A DNA stretch of 64,000 bases from Niveibacterium microcysteis (GTDB taxonomy: Bacteria; Pseudomonadota; Gammaproteobacteria; Burkholderiales; Rhodocyclaceae), in contig NZ_CP071060.1 of NCBI RefSeq assembly GCF_017161445.1, positions 3,100,001-3,164,000 of the forward strand, given 5' to 3'. Below are positions 18,333 through 25,713 of the stretch, piece after piece (position 1 is the stretch's first letter; every line of letters starts with the position of its first letter). A model generated the notes under the pieces. It was not told the DNA's origin. It made no database searches and worked only from the letters and a program-made list of their open reading frames with translations. Both the position numbers and the translations under genes were made by a program.

Positions 18333-19865
18333 ATGAGCTACACCGTCGTCTGGTTCAAGCGTGACTTGCGGCTCGCCGACCATGCGCCGCTGGCCCACGC
18401 CGCCCGGCAAGGGCCGGTGCTGTGCCTGTATGTGCTGGAGCCCAGCCTGTGGGCGCAACCCGACTACGCGCTGCAGCACTATCTGTTCCTGCAGGAGAGC
18501 CTGCGCGACCTCGCCCGCGCGTTGCGCCACCGCGGCGCCGAACTGCAACTGGCGATCGGCGAAGCGCCCGAGGTACTCGCCCGGCTGCACGCCGCCGCGC
18601 CCTTCCACACCTTGGTCTCGCATGAGGAGACCGGTAACGGCCACACCTTTGAACGCGACAAGGCCGTCGCGCGCTGGTGCGTCGCCAGCGGCGTCGTCTG
18701 GCGCGAGTGGCCACAACACGGCGTGGTGAGGCGGCTGGCGACCCGCAACGTATGGCATGCGCGCTGGCAGGCACACATGGAGGCGCCCTTGTTGCCCGAG
18801 CCCACACACATCGAAGGCCGGCTTCTGCCCTGGCCGACCGGGCGCTGGCCCGCAGGTGGCGCGTTTGGCCTCGCCGACGACGCCCCGCCACTGCGCCAGC
18901 ACGGCGGTCGCAACGAGGGGCTCTTGGTGCTGCAGGCGTTTCTCGACGAGCGCAGCCGGCAGTACCGCGGCGGCATCTCCTCGCCCCTGGGCGCACCCAC
19001 TGCCTGCTCGCGGCTCTCGCCCTACCTCGCGCTCGGCTGCTTGAGCATGCGCGAGGTGGTGCAGGCCACCCGCGCCCGCATCGGGGCCTTGCAGGGGCCG
19101 GAGGACGGCCGGCAGTGCCAGGGCCTCGCGGCGTTTCTGAGCCGCCTGCACTGGCACTGCCATTTCATCCAGAAACTCGAATCCGAACCCGAACTCGAAT
19201 TCCGCAACCTGCACCGTGGCTACGACGGGCTGCGCGAAGCGGAATGGAACGAGGCCCATTTCGCCGCGCTCCGCGCCGGCCGCACCGGCTGGCCGATGGT
19301 TGATGCCTGCGTGGCGATGCTGCGCGAGACCGGCTGGCTCAACTTCCGCATGCGCGCGATGCTGGTGTCGGTGGCCGCCTACCCGCTGTGGCTGCACTGG
19401 CGGCCGGTGGGCCTGTGGCTGGCGCGCCAGTTCATCGACTATGAGCCGGGCATCCACTGGAGCCAGATGCAGATGCAGGCGGGCACCACCGGTATCAACA
19501 CCACGCGGGTCTACAACCCGGTCAAGCAGGCATGCGATCACGATCCGCAAGGCCGCTTCGTGCGCCATTGGCTCCCCGCCATGCGCCGCGTGCCCGATGC
19601 GTGGCTGTTCGAACCCTGGCGTATGCCGGCCGATGTGCAGGCCCGCTGCGGCGTGCGGGTGGGCGAGAACATCCCTGCCCCGGTGGTCGATCTGGAATCC
19701 GCCACCCGAGCCGCCAAGGCCCGTGTGCACGCGCTACGGGCGCGTGCAGAGGTTCGCGAAGCGAAGGCGGCGATCGTCGAGAAACACGGCTCGCGCCTAC
19801 GCCGAGCTGCACCGCGCAAGCCCGCGGCCCGCAACCCGGCACGTCAGCAGGAACTGGATTTCTGA
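18333..19865 (+). CDS. phr: Deoxyribodipyrimidine photolyase / cryptochrome family flavoprotein
   Basis: A 510-residue photolyase-superfamily protein. The N-terminal Rossmann domain starts YTVVWFKRDLRLADHAPL. The FAD-binding domain has LSPYLALGCLSMREV, GWPMVDACVAMLRETGWLNFRMRAML, FIDYEPGIHWSQMQMQ and RVYNPVKQACDHDP. These are the FAD and lesion-site motifs of light-driven DNA repair enzymes. Whether it repairs CPDs or acts as a photoreceptor is not certain. The ATG at 18333 begins the conserved strand; an in-frame ATG 16 codons upstream adds nothing recognisable. It leads a compact three-gene set with a zinc ribbon and a second photolyase. Confidence 0.9.
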   Translation: MSYTVVWFKRDLRLADHAPLAHAARQGPVLCLYVLEPSLWAQPDYALQHYLFLQESLRDLARALRHRGAELQLAIGEAPEVLARLHAAAPFHTLVSHEETGNGHTFERDKAVARWCVASGVVWREWPQHGVVRRLATRNVWHARWQAHMEAPLLPEPTHIEGRLLPWPTGRWPAGGAFGLADDAPPLRQHGGRNEGLLVLQAFLDERSRQYRGGISSPLGAPTACSRLSPYLALGCLSMREVVQATRARIGALQGPEDGRQCQGLAAFLSRLHWHCHFIQKLESEPELEFRNLHRGYDGLREAEWNEAHFAALRAGRTGWPMVDACVAMLRETGWLNFRMRAMLVSVAAYPLWLHWRPVGLWLARQFIDYEPGIHWSQMQMQAGTTGINTTRVYNPVKQACDHDPQGRFVRHWLPAMRRVPDAWLFEPWRMPADVQARCGVRVGENIPAPVVDLESATRAAKARVHALRARAEVREAKAAIVEKHGSRLRRAAPRKPAARNPARQQELDF

Positions 19866-19868
19866 CCG

Positions 19869-20021
19869 ATGCGCAAGAAGCACGATCTGCCGCAGAAGAC
19901 CTGCCGGCACTGCGGCCTGCCCTTCAGCTGGCGCAGGAAATGGGCTCGCGACTGGGAAGCGGTGAAGTTCTGTTCGGACCGCTGCCGCCGCGCACGCCAC
20001 AACGAAAGTGCCAGGGCATGA
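19869..20021 (+). CDS. DUF2256 small zinc-ribbon protein
   Basis: A 50-residue basic protein starting [19 protein letters not shown]. Two pairs of cysteines (TCRHCG and [10 protein letters not shown]) around a tryptophan-rich centre ([14 protein letters not shown]) identify DUF2256. It starts three bases after the photolyase stop, and its stop overlaps the start of the next gene by four bases (ATGA). Members of this family are commonly found beside photolyase/cryptochrome genes, but no activity is established. The pattern suggests a zinc-bound nucleic-acid or protein adaptor. It is easy to miss because of its size. Confidence 0.85.
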   Translation: MRKKHDLPQKTCRHCGLPFSWRRKWARDWEAVKFCSDRCRRARHNESARA

Positions 20022-21559
20022 GCGCACCGGCCCAGACCCTGCGGCTGATCCTGGGCGACCAGCTCAACCCTCGCCACAGCTGGTTTGCACAGCGCGACCC
20101 TGGCGTGGTGCATGTGCTGATGGAGGTGCGGCAGGAAACCGACTATGTGCTGCACCACGCGCAGAAGATCCTCGCGATCTTCGTCGCGATGCGCGACTTC
20201 GCGCGCCAGTTGCGCGAGGCCGGCCACCGGGTGCGCTACATCGCGCTGGACGACCCGAGCAACCGCCAGTCGATCCCCGACAACCTCGCCGCCCTGATAC
20301 GGCACTACGGCGCGAGCCGCCTCGAATGGCAGGCCCCCGACGAATGGCGGCTCGATACCCAGCTGCGCGACTGGGCAGCCGCGCAGCCCTTCGAGACCTG
20401 CGTGGTCGACAGCGAGCATTTCCTCGCCCCGCGGGACGCCGTGGCGCTGCACTTCCGTGGTCGCAAGCAATGGCTGATGGAGCATTTCTACCGGGCGATG
20501 CGCCAACGCCACCGGGTGTTGCTCACATCCACCGGCGAGCCGGAGGGCGGGCAATGGAACTTCGACGCCGAAAACCGTAAGCCTTGGCCCGGTACGCCGG
20601 CGCCACCGCCCGACACGCGCCCCAGCCACGACCACCGCGCGCTGTGGCAGATGATCGAGACCGCCGGCGTAGGCAGCTTCGGCGCGCCCCACGCCGACTG
20701 TTTCCGCTGGCCGCTGAACCGCGACGAGGCGCTCGCCGGGCTCGAACACTTCATCGCGGAAGCGCTGCCCCACTTCGGCGAATTCGAGGATGCGATGAGC
20801 AGCCACAGCCCGCGCCTCTTTCACTCGCAGCTCTCCTTCGCGCTGAACGTGAAGATGCTGCATCCGCGCGAGGTGATCGACGCGGCCGAAGCTGCCTACC
20901 GCGCCGGCCACGCGCCGCTCGCGGCGGCGGAAGGTTTCGTACGGCAGATACTCGGCTGGCGCGAGTACGTCCGCGGCTTCTACTGGGCCCACATGCCCGG
21001 CTACGAAGCGCAGAACGCCCTGGGCCACCAAACGCCGCTACCCGATTGGTTCTGGACCGGCCGCACCCGCATGCGCTGCCTGCAACGCGCAATCGGCCAG
21101 TCGCTCGACGATGCCTGGGCGCACCACATCCAGCGGCTGATGGTAATCGGCAACTTCGCGCTGCTCGCCGGGCTGGACCCGGCCACGCTGCACCGCTGGT
21201 ACCTCGGTATCTACATCGACGCCTTCGAGTGGGTGGAACTACCCAACACCGTGGGCATGAGCCAGTTCGCCGACGGCGGCCGGCTCGCCACCAAGCCCTA
21301 TGTCAGCAGCGCCGCCTACATCGACCGCATGAGTGACTACTGCAAGGGTTGCCACTACGACAGGAAGGCGAAAATCGGCGAACGCGCCTGCCCCTTCAAT
21401 GCGCTGTACTGGGACTTCTTTGCGCGGCATGAAGCCACGCTTGGCCACAACCCTCGGCTTGGTATGGTTTATCGCCAACTGCGCAAGATGGCAGAGCCGC
21501 AGCTCGACGCCCTGCAGGCGCGTGCAAGTAGCTTGAAGAGGGGGCTGGATACGATCTGA
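20018..21559 (+). CDS. Fe-S bacterial cryptochrome/photolyase (PhrB-like (6-4) photolyase)
   Basis: A 513-residue member of the prokaryotic (6-4) photolyase group (DPRP, PF04244). It begins [16 protein letters not shown]. The four [4Fe-4S] ligands are present: C354 (RMRCLQRA), C442 and C445 (YCKGCHYD) and C458 (RACPFN), in the spacing of Agrobacterium PhrB. The domain [22 protein letters not shown] helix and [19 protein letters not shown] are also diagnostic. It should repair (6-4) photoproducts using light. The start at 20018 overlaps the DUF2256 stop (ATGA); longer in-frame readings extend back through the previous two genes and are artefacts. Confidence 0.92.
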   Translation: MSAPAQTLRLILGDQLNPRHSWFAQRDPGVVHVLMEVRQETDYVLHHAQKILAIFVAMRDFARQLREAGHRVRYIALDDPSNRQSIPDNLAALIRHYGASRLEWQAPDEWRLDTQLRDWAAAQPFETCVVDSEHFLAPRDAVALHFRGRKQWLMEHFYRAMRQRHRVLLTSTGEPEGGQWNFDAENRKPWPGTPAPPPDTRPSHDHRALWQMIETAGVGSFGAPHADCFRWPLNRDEALAGLEHFIAEALPHFGEFEDAMSSHSPRLFHSQLSFALNVKMLHPREVIDAAEAAYRAGHAPLAAAEGFVRQILGWREYVRGFYWAHMPGYEAQNALGHQTPLPDWFWTGRTRMRCLQRAIGQSLDDAWAHHIQRLMVIGNFALLAGLDPATLHRWYLGIYIDAFEWVELPNTVGMSQFADGGRLATKPYVSSAAYIDRMSDYCKGCHYDRKAKIGERACPFNALYWDFFARHEATLGHNPRLGMVYRQLRKMAEPQLDALQARASSLKRGLDTI

Positions 21560-21668
21560 TCGCTGGCTGGATCGTGATGGCACTGAGCAGCGCTTGGCCT
21601 TGGCGCCGCTGGAGGCGAGAACCGGCCCCCTGCCGGCAAGGCAGTGCGAACGGTTCGTACTGGCGCCG

Positions 21669-22289
21669 CTAAGCGCTTCGGCGCACTCCATCGAAGAAGA
21701 GCTTGAGCATCGCCTGGACGATCGTCTCGTCATCCATCGTGCCGCCTCGCTTCAGGAAGTCGATGGCGGGGTCACAGGTGCGCGCATAGAACGAGAGCAG
21801 GATCACCTCATCCGGAAGATCCGCGCGCAGTTTCCCCAGGGCCTTTCCGAACTGCACCCATAGCCCGAGCCGCCCGGTGAGCTCGGTCACCAGCGCGACA
21901 TAGGCTTCGTCCTGCGTGAGTGCGGCCACCAAGGCTGAGTTGCTTGATGGCAGCGTCGGAAGCCCACCGGCCAGGCGCAGGCGCAAGGCCCATTCCAGCA
22001 CGGCACGCAGGGACTCGTCGGCCGAGAGCGATGGCGACAGGCCATCGATGAACGTGAGCGCGCGCTGGATCATGCGCTTCATCGCCGCCGTCGCAAGCAC
22101 CTCCTTCGACGGGAAGTGCTTGTAGAGGCTCGCCTTGGCGATACCGACCGCGGCAGCCACTTCGTCGACGGTGGTCTGGTCGTAACCCTTGGTCGCCAAC
22201 AGCTCATGCGCGGCATCGAGGATCGCGTCTTCACGCGCCTCGAATTGGCGTTGTTTGAAGCTGGGTCGGGTGGGAGCAGTGGCAGTCAT
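21669..22289 (-). CDS. TetR-family transcriptional regulator
   Basis: A 206-residue regulator with a standard TetR helix-turn-helix (AILDAAHELLATKGYDQTTVDEVAAAVGIAKASLYKHFPSKEVLATAA, in overlapping stretches) and a C-terminal helical ligand domain. It is divergent from the DUF4397 lipoprotein gene across an AT-rich gap with palindromes, so it may control that gene or itself. The nearest photolyase operon runs towards it. No ligand can be suggested. Confidence 0.88.
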   Translation of the reverse strand: MTATAPTRPSFKQRQFEAREDAILDAAHELLATKGYDQTTVDEVAAAVGIAKASLYKHFPSKEVLATAAMKRMIQRALTFIDGLSPSLSADESLRAVLEWALRLRLAGGLPTLPSSNSALVAALTQDEAYVALVTELTGRLGLWVQFGKALGKLRADLPDEVILLSFYARTCDPAIDFLKRGGTMDDETIVQAMLKLFFDGVRRSA

Positions 22290-22330
22290 GGCGCAATTCT
22301 AGCGCGGAGCGGTCCGAAATCCACCTAAAG

Positions 22331-22418
22331 AGTCACATAAAACTCTACTTGTATATTTTGTGACTGATGAGTATAAATCACAACGTACCGGTACTTCCGT
22401 GCACTGCGCAGTGCACAA
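22331..22418. promoter_or_regulatory. Palindrome-rich divergent promoter region between tetR and the DUF4397 lipoprotein gene
   Basis: Three dyads occur in 90 bases. AGTCACA (22331-22337) pairs with TGTGACT (22359-22365) across an AT-rich centre. GTACCGGTAC (22387-22396) is a perfect ten-base palindrome. GTGCACTGCGCAGTGCAC (22401-22418) is a perfect 18-base palindrome. The AT-rich part likely holds the promoters; the palindromes are operator or leader-structure candidates. Confidence 0.5.
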
Positions 22419-22468
22419 ACGGGGTTCGCACCCCACCACCCACACCGAAACATCAACGGAGAGTGCCC

Positions 22469-23782
22469 ATGATTTCGATCCGTTCCTGGCTGGTCGCCGC
22501 GTCTTCCGTCGCCCTGCTCGCCGCGTGCGGCAGCGACGACCCCGCGCCGGCGCCAGCAAAACCAGAAGCCCGCCTGCGTGTTGTGCATGCCAGCGCAGAC
22601 GCCCCCAAGGTTGACGTGTATCTCGCCGGCGCAAAAGCGCTGAGCGGCGTTGCCTACAAGGATGCCACCAGCTTCCTCAAGGTTGACGCCGGCAGTCCGG
22701 AAGTCATCGTCACGCCCGAAGGCGCGATGACGCCGCAGGTCATCAAGGCCACGTTGAACCTGACTGCCGACAGCTACACCACCGTCGTCGCCGTTGGCAG
22801 CCTGTCGGGTGGCACCGTTGAGCCCTTGGTGATCAGCGAGAGCGGCACCGCGCCCGATAGCGGCAAGCTGAAACTGCGTGCCGGCCATGCCTCGCCCGCG
22901 GTACCGGCTGTCGACATCTACGTGACACCGCCAAGCGCGGATCTCGCCAGCGCGACGCCGGTTGTGGCCAACGCGGCCTACAAGGCGGTCAGCGATGCGC
23001 TGCAGGTGCAAGCCGGCGACTACCGTATCCGGATCACGCTCGCCGGCACGAAGACGGTAGCCTATGACTCGGGCACGGTCAGCCTTGCCGCTGGTATGGA
23101 TCTGGTTGCGCTAGCCGTGCCGGATACCAGCGGGCACTCGCCAGTGAGCCTGCTCGTGCTGACGCGCGACAGCGCCGCGCCCAAGCTCGAACTACCCGAT
23201 GCGACAACCCAGGTGCGCGTGATGCATGCCTCACCTGACGCACCGGCAGTCGACGTTCTGGTGAATGACGCCAAGGTGCTCAGCAGCGTCGCGTTTCCCG
23301 CTGACTCGGGCTACCTGAGCCTGCTGGCCGGCAACTACAACTTCAAGGTGAATGCTGCCAACACGACGACCACCGTGATCAACGCAGACGCCACGCTGGC
23401 ACGCGCGAAGTCCTACTCGATCTTCGCGGTTGGCCCGCTGGCCAGCATTGAACCGTTGGTGCTGGAGGACGACCGGACCACGGTTGCCGACAAGGCAAGA
23501 GTCCGAGTGATCCATGCGTCGCCCGACGCGCCGAACGTCGACGTGCTCGCTAATGACGCCAAGGTGCTCAGCAACGTGCCCTTCAAGGCCGCCAGCGCTT
23601 ACCTCGAGGTGCCACCCGGCAACTATGTTTTCAAACTTAACGTAGCCGGAACGGCGACCACCGCCCTCACCTCGTCCAGCCTGGCACTTGAAGCCGGCAA
23701 GGTTTACACCGCAATCGCGATCGGCTCGACCGCGACCGGGGCCGCAAATCCGCTGGCTCTGAAATTGCTGACTGATCGTTAA
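22469..23782 (+). CDS. Lipoprotein with four DUF4397 repeats
   Basis: A 437-residue envelope lipoprotein. The signal MISIRSWLVAASSVALLAAC ends in a lipobox with C20. Four DUF4397 units of about 100 residues follow, each opening with the same motif: VVHASADAPKVDVYL, AGHASPAVPAVDIYV, VMHASPDAPAVDVLV and VIHASPDAPNVDVLA. DUF4397 is a beta-sandwich of unknown function found in surface and exported proteins. Repeats three and four share VLVNDAKVLSSV/VLANDAKVLSNV, which points to recent duplication. The ATG at 22469 gives the signal peptide; upstream in-frame codons precede a ribosome-binding site (ACGGAGAG) and are not used. Confidence 0.87.
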   Translation: MISIRSWLVAASSVALLAACGSDDPAPAPAKPEARLRVVHASADAPKVDVYLAGAKALSGVAYKDATSFLKVDAGSPEVIVTPEGAMTPQVIKATLNLTADSYTTVVAVGSLSGGTVEPLVISESGTAPDSGKLKLRAGHASPAVPAVDIYVTPPSADLASATPVVANAAYKAVSDALQVQAGDYRIRITLAGTKTVAYDSGTVSLAAGMDLVALAVPDTSGHSPVSLLVLTRDSAAPKLELPDATTQVRVMHASPDAPAVDVLVNDAKVLSSVAFPADSGYLSLLAGNYNFKVNAANTTTTVINADATLARAKSYSIFAVGPLASIEPLVLEDDRTTVADKARVRVIHASPDAPNVDVLANDAKVLSNVPFKAASAYLEVPPGNYVFKLNVAGTATTALTSSSLALEAGKVYTAIAIGSTATGAANPLALKLLTDR

Positions 23783-23803
23783 GGCCGATCAGCACGGCTC
23801 ACC

Positions 23804-23836
23804 TGGCCTGCCGTCTACGCAAGCAACGGCAGGCCA
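23804..23836 (+). terminator. Terminator-like hairpin after the DUF4397 lipoprotein gene
   Basis: TGGCCTGCCGT (23804-23814) and ACGGCAGGCCA (23826-23836) are perfect 11-base arms with an 11-base loop, 22 bases past the stop codon. No T-run follows, so it may act with Rho or mainly stabilise the mRNA 3' end. Confidence 0.5.
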
Positions 23837-23949
23837 ACATGCGTGATACCGAAACCCAAATCGGCCACAACCCGTGCCGGTAACCTCCCCCGATAGGCGG
23901 TACCGACCTGAGGTAGCGAGAAGTCCGTCAGAGAATGAGAATGACCGTC

Positions 23950-24125
23950 ATGAAAACAGGCAGCCTTAACGAAGCGCAGATCATCGGCTTCCTCAAGCAA
24001 GTCGAAGTGGGTATGTCGGTCAAGGAGGTCTTCCCGCAAGGGGCTTCCGGAAGCGACCTTCGACAAGTAGCGCGGCAAGTACGGCGGGATGAGCACAGCA
24101 GAATTGCATCGCTCGCTCCGAAACC
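23950..24125 (+). pseudogene. Decayed IS3-family transposase orfA fragment
   Basis: The first frame reads MKTGSLNEAQIIGFLKQVE then VGMSVKEV, matching the N-terminus of IS3-family OrfA proteins. After about 30 codons the similarity moves to another frame (KYGGMSTAELHR, from about 24077), which corresponds to the next conserved OrfA block. It therefore carries at least one frameshift and an internal stop (FDK-stop-RGKYGG). No orfB and no terminal inverted repeats are visible. It is the remnant of an insertion sequence and abuts a pstB fragment. The flank 23837-23949 holds nothing else recognisable. Confidence 0.7.
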
Positions 24126-24392
24126 TTCCGGCCCGAGATGCTGCTGATCGGCGAACCGGCCTCTACTCTGGATCCAATCACGACCATACGGATAGAGGAA
24201 CTGGTCTCGGAACTGCAAAGCGAGTTCACGATCGCGATCTTCACGCACAACATGCAGCCAGCCGCACCCATCTCGAACTACACCGCCTGCAACTATCGCG
24301 GCGAGCTCATCAGGCTCGGCGCAACCGACGCGATGTTCCTATCGCCGAAGGATCGCCCCACTGAGGATTACATTACCGGCCGCCTTGGCTAG
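24126..24392 (+). pseudogene. pstB: Truncated pstB (phosphate ABC transporter ATPase) C-terminal fragment
   Basis: About 85 codons match the end of PstB: MLLIGEPASTLDP (the Walker B/D-loop region, with G replacing the usual D of LMDEP), FTHNMQPAA (H-loop) and the typical PstB ending TEDYITGRLG before the stop at 24390-24392. The Walker A and signature parts are missing, and no pstSCA or phoU genes adjoin. The left edge runs directly into the IS3 remnant, so it was probably stranded by insertion-sequence activity. It cannot make a working ATPase. The next 138 bases to 24530 contain nothing I can identify. Confidence 0.8.
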
Positions 24393-24530
24393 CCAACCGA
24401 TGTGATAAATTCCGACGAACGTAGAGCGCGGCGCGTTCTTCAGTGATTCGGCAAGCGTCGACAAGCCCCTCTCTTTGCCGCGCACTATAGAAAGGCTCCT
24501 CCCTCGCGCCCCCCGACACGCAGTCTTCTA

Positions 24531-25268
24531 TTATTCAGGTTCAACCGAAATAGCTATCAACATTATGGCGTTCACGGCAACGCCGTTACGCACCCCAGGA
24601 TCAAATCGCAGCTGGTACAACTTATCCGCAATCGGACGAAAGAAGGACTCTTTCCCCGATAGAAGCTGAACCCCATTTACCTGCCCCTCGGCGGAAATAA
24701 ATACGGCAATTATGAGGCTCTCACTCTGGGCCAACGACGGGAGCGCCAATACCGACGAATTCATCGAGTCGAGGGCGTAGGGTCGTCGGTCTAGTTGCAT
24801 AGAATAGGCCCAATTCCCTGGCGGTAGGTGTAACGGCTGCTTGCCAACCTCCACCTCCGAGATCTCTCTCGCAAAGATCTGCCCCGCCGCTCTCAGCTCC
24901 AGGAGCTTGTATGGGCTCGTAACTGCAATGGCCGATGGCGATAGGGGCGCCATAGGGTCCGCGACCAGCCGATCCATCCATGGAATCAACTCTGCGCTCG
25001 TTAAAGTCGCTCGCTTTGGCATGGCGCGGCCCAACTCCCGTGCCACCGGCCGGTTCGTCTCGGCATGGTCGACTTTGGGTTGGGTGGCCAACCCGTGGGC
25101 CGGAACGGATCGTGCAGCAGGCTCCCCTGATATGCGCAGCGTCGCAATGAGCGGAGAAATCGGCCGATGCGGCTCGACCATGTATCCGGCCACAACGACT
25201 AGGAAATGAATGAGGACCGAAAACAAGAAGGCCCGCGCAAGCGGGCCATCGGAGCAAAGCCCGGACAC
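24531..25268 (-). CDS. TonB-like membrane-anchored protein
   Basis: A roughly 245-residue protein with one N-terminal membrane anchor (ARAFLFSVLIHFLVVVAGYMV) and a periplasmic region. The last 90 residues resemble a TonB C-terminal domain (GQVNGVQLLSGKESFFRPIADKLYQLRFDPG followed by a beta strand). This suggests energy transduction or a structural envelope role, but the match is weak and no ExbB/ExbD genes are near. The start is uncertain. GTG at 25268 lies just after the pilE stop; GTG at 25334 would overlap pilE by 62 bases; a TTG near 25226 lies after the terminator. The first codons contain the terminator of the pilin operon. Confidence 0.55.
   Translation of the reverse strand: MSGLCSDGPLARAFLFSVLIHFLVVVAGYMVEPHRPISPLIATLRISGEPAARSVPAHGLATQPKVDHAETNRPVARELGRAMPKRATLTSAELIPWMDRLVADPMAPLSPSAIAVTSPYKLLELRAAGQIFAREISEVEVGKQPLHLPPGNWAYSMQLDRRPYALDSMNSSVLALPSLAQSESLIIAVFISAEGQVNGVQLLSGKESFFRPIADKLYQLRFDPGVRNGVAVNAIMLIAISVEPE
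25220..25247 (-). terminator. Intrinsic terminator of the minor pilin operon
   Basis: On the minus strand GGCCCGC and GCGGGCC form a seven-base-pair stem with a TTGC loop, followed by TTCTTGTTTT. It lies 26 bases after the pilE stop and should end the pil transcript. Unusually, it sits inside the 5' end of the following TonB-like reading frame. Confidence 0.75.
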
Positions 25269-25272
25269 CGCC

Positions 25273-25713
25273 CTACCGCTGCCAGCAGTCTTCAACAGAC
25301 CAGCCAGCCGCCGACCGGCCCCGCCGACCGGCACTATCCAAAGTCAAATTCCCACAATGAGCATCAGCCCATCCAACCGGCGAGGCAGTAATCAAAAAGC
25401 TCGTCGCAATATCTCCCGTTGCTCCAGGACTCACGACAATCGCGTGCCTTCCACTCTCCGTCGTAGCCGAAACGCCGAGGGCCGCAAGCGCCACCGTGTA
25501 ACTATTGGTCTGCGTGTAGAAGCGCTCAAGCATTTGTGCCGCGCCGTTCAAAGCTGCCTTCGCCTCCGCACGTCGCCCTCGCTCAACATACTGCGAGTAT
25601 GTCGGTAACGCGATCGCTGCGAGCACACCAACTATCACCACCGTAATTACCAGCTCGATCAGCGTAAAACCCGCAGCCAACGTTCTTAACGGCCCACCAG
25701 CTTTGACTTTCAT
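25273..25713 (-). CDS. pilE: Type IV minor pilin PilE
   Basis: A 146-residue pilin-like protein. A short basic leader ends in the prepilin peptidase site AAG-FTLIELVITVVIVGVLAA, with E5 of the mature protein present. The tail has the ALNGAAQMLERFYTQTNSY and CGNLTLDSAG pattern of PilE-type minor pilins, with two cysteines (in HCGN and DCWQR) likely forming the C-terminal disulphide. It closes the minor pilin operon, overlapping pilY1 by four bases, and is expected to help prime pilus assembly with PilVWX, FimT and PilY1. Confidence 0.88.
   Translation of the reverse strand: MKVKAGGPLRTLAAGFTLIELVITVVIVGVLAAIALPTYSQYVERGRRAEAKAALNGAAQMLERFYTQTNSYTVALAALGVSATTESGRHAIVVSPGATGDIATSFLITASPVGWADAHCGNLTLDSAGRRGRSAAGWSVEDCWQR

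Noticed and set aside
18294..19730. Long minus-strand frame opposite the photolyase gene
   Set aside because: No family motif, and the plus-strand photolyase motifs cover the same bases.
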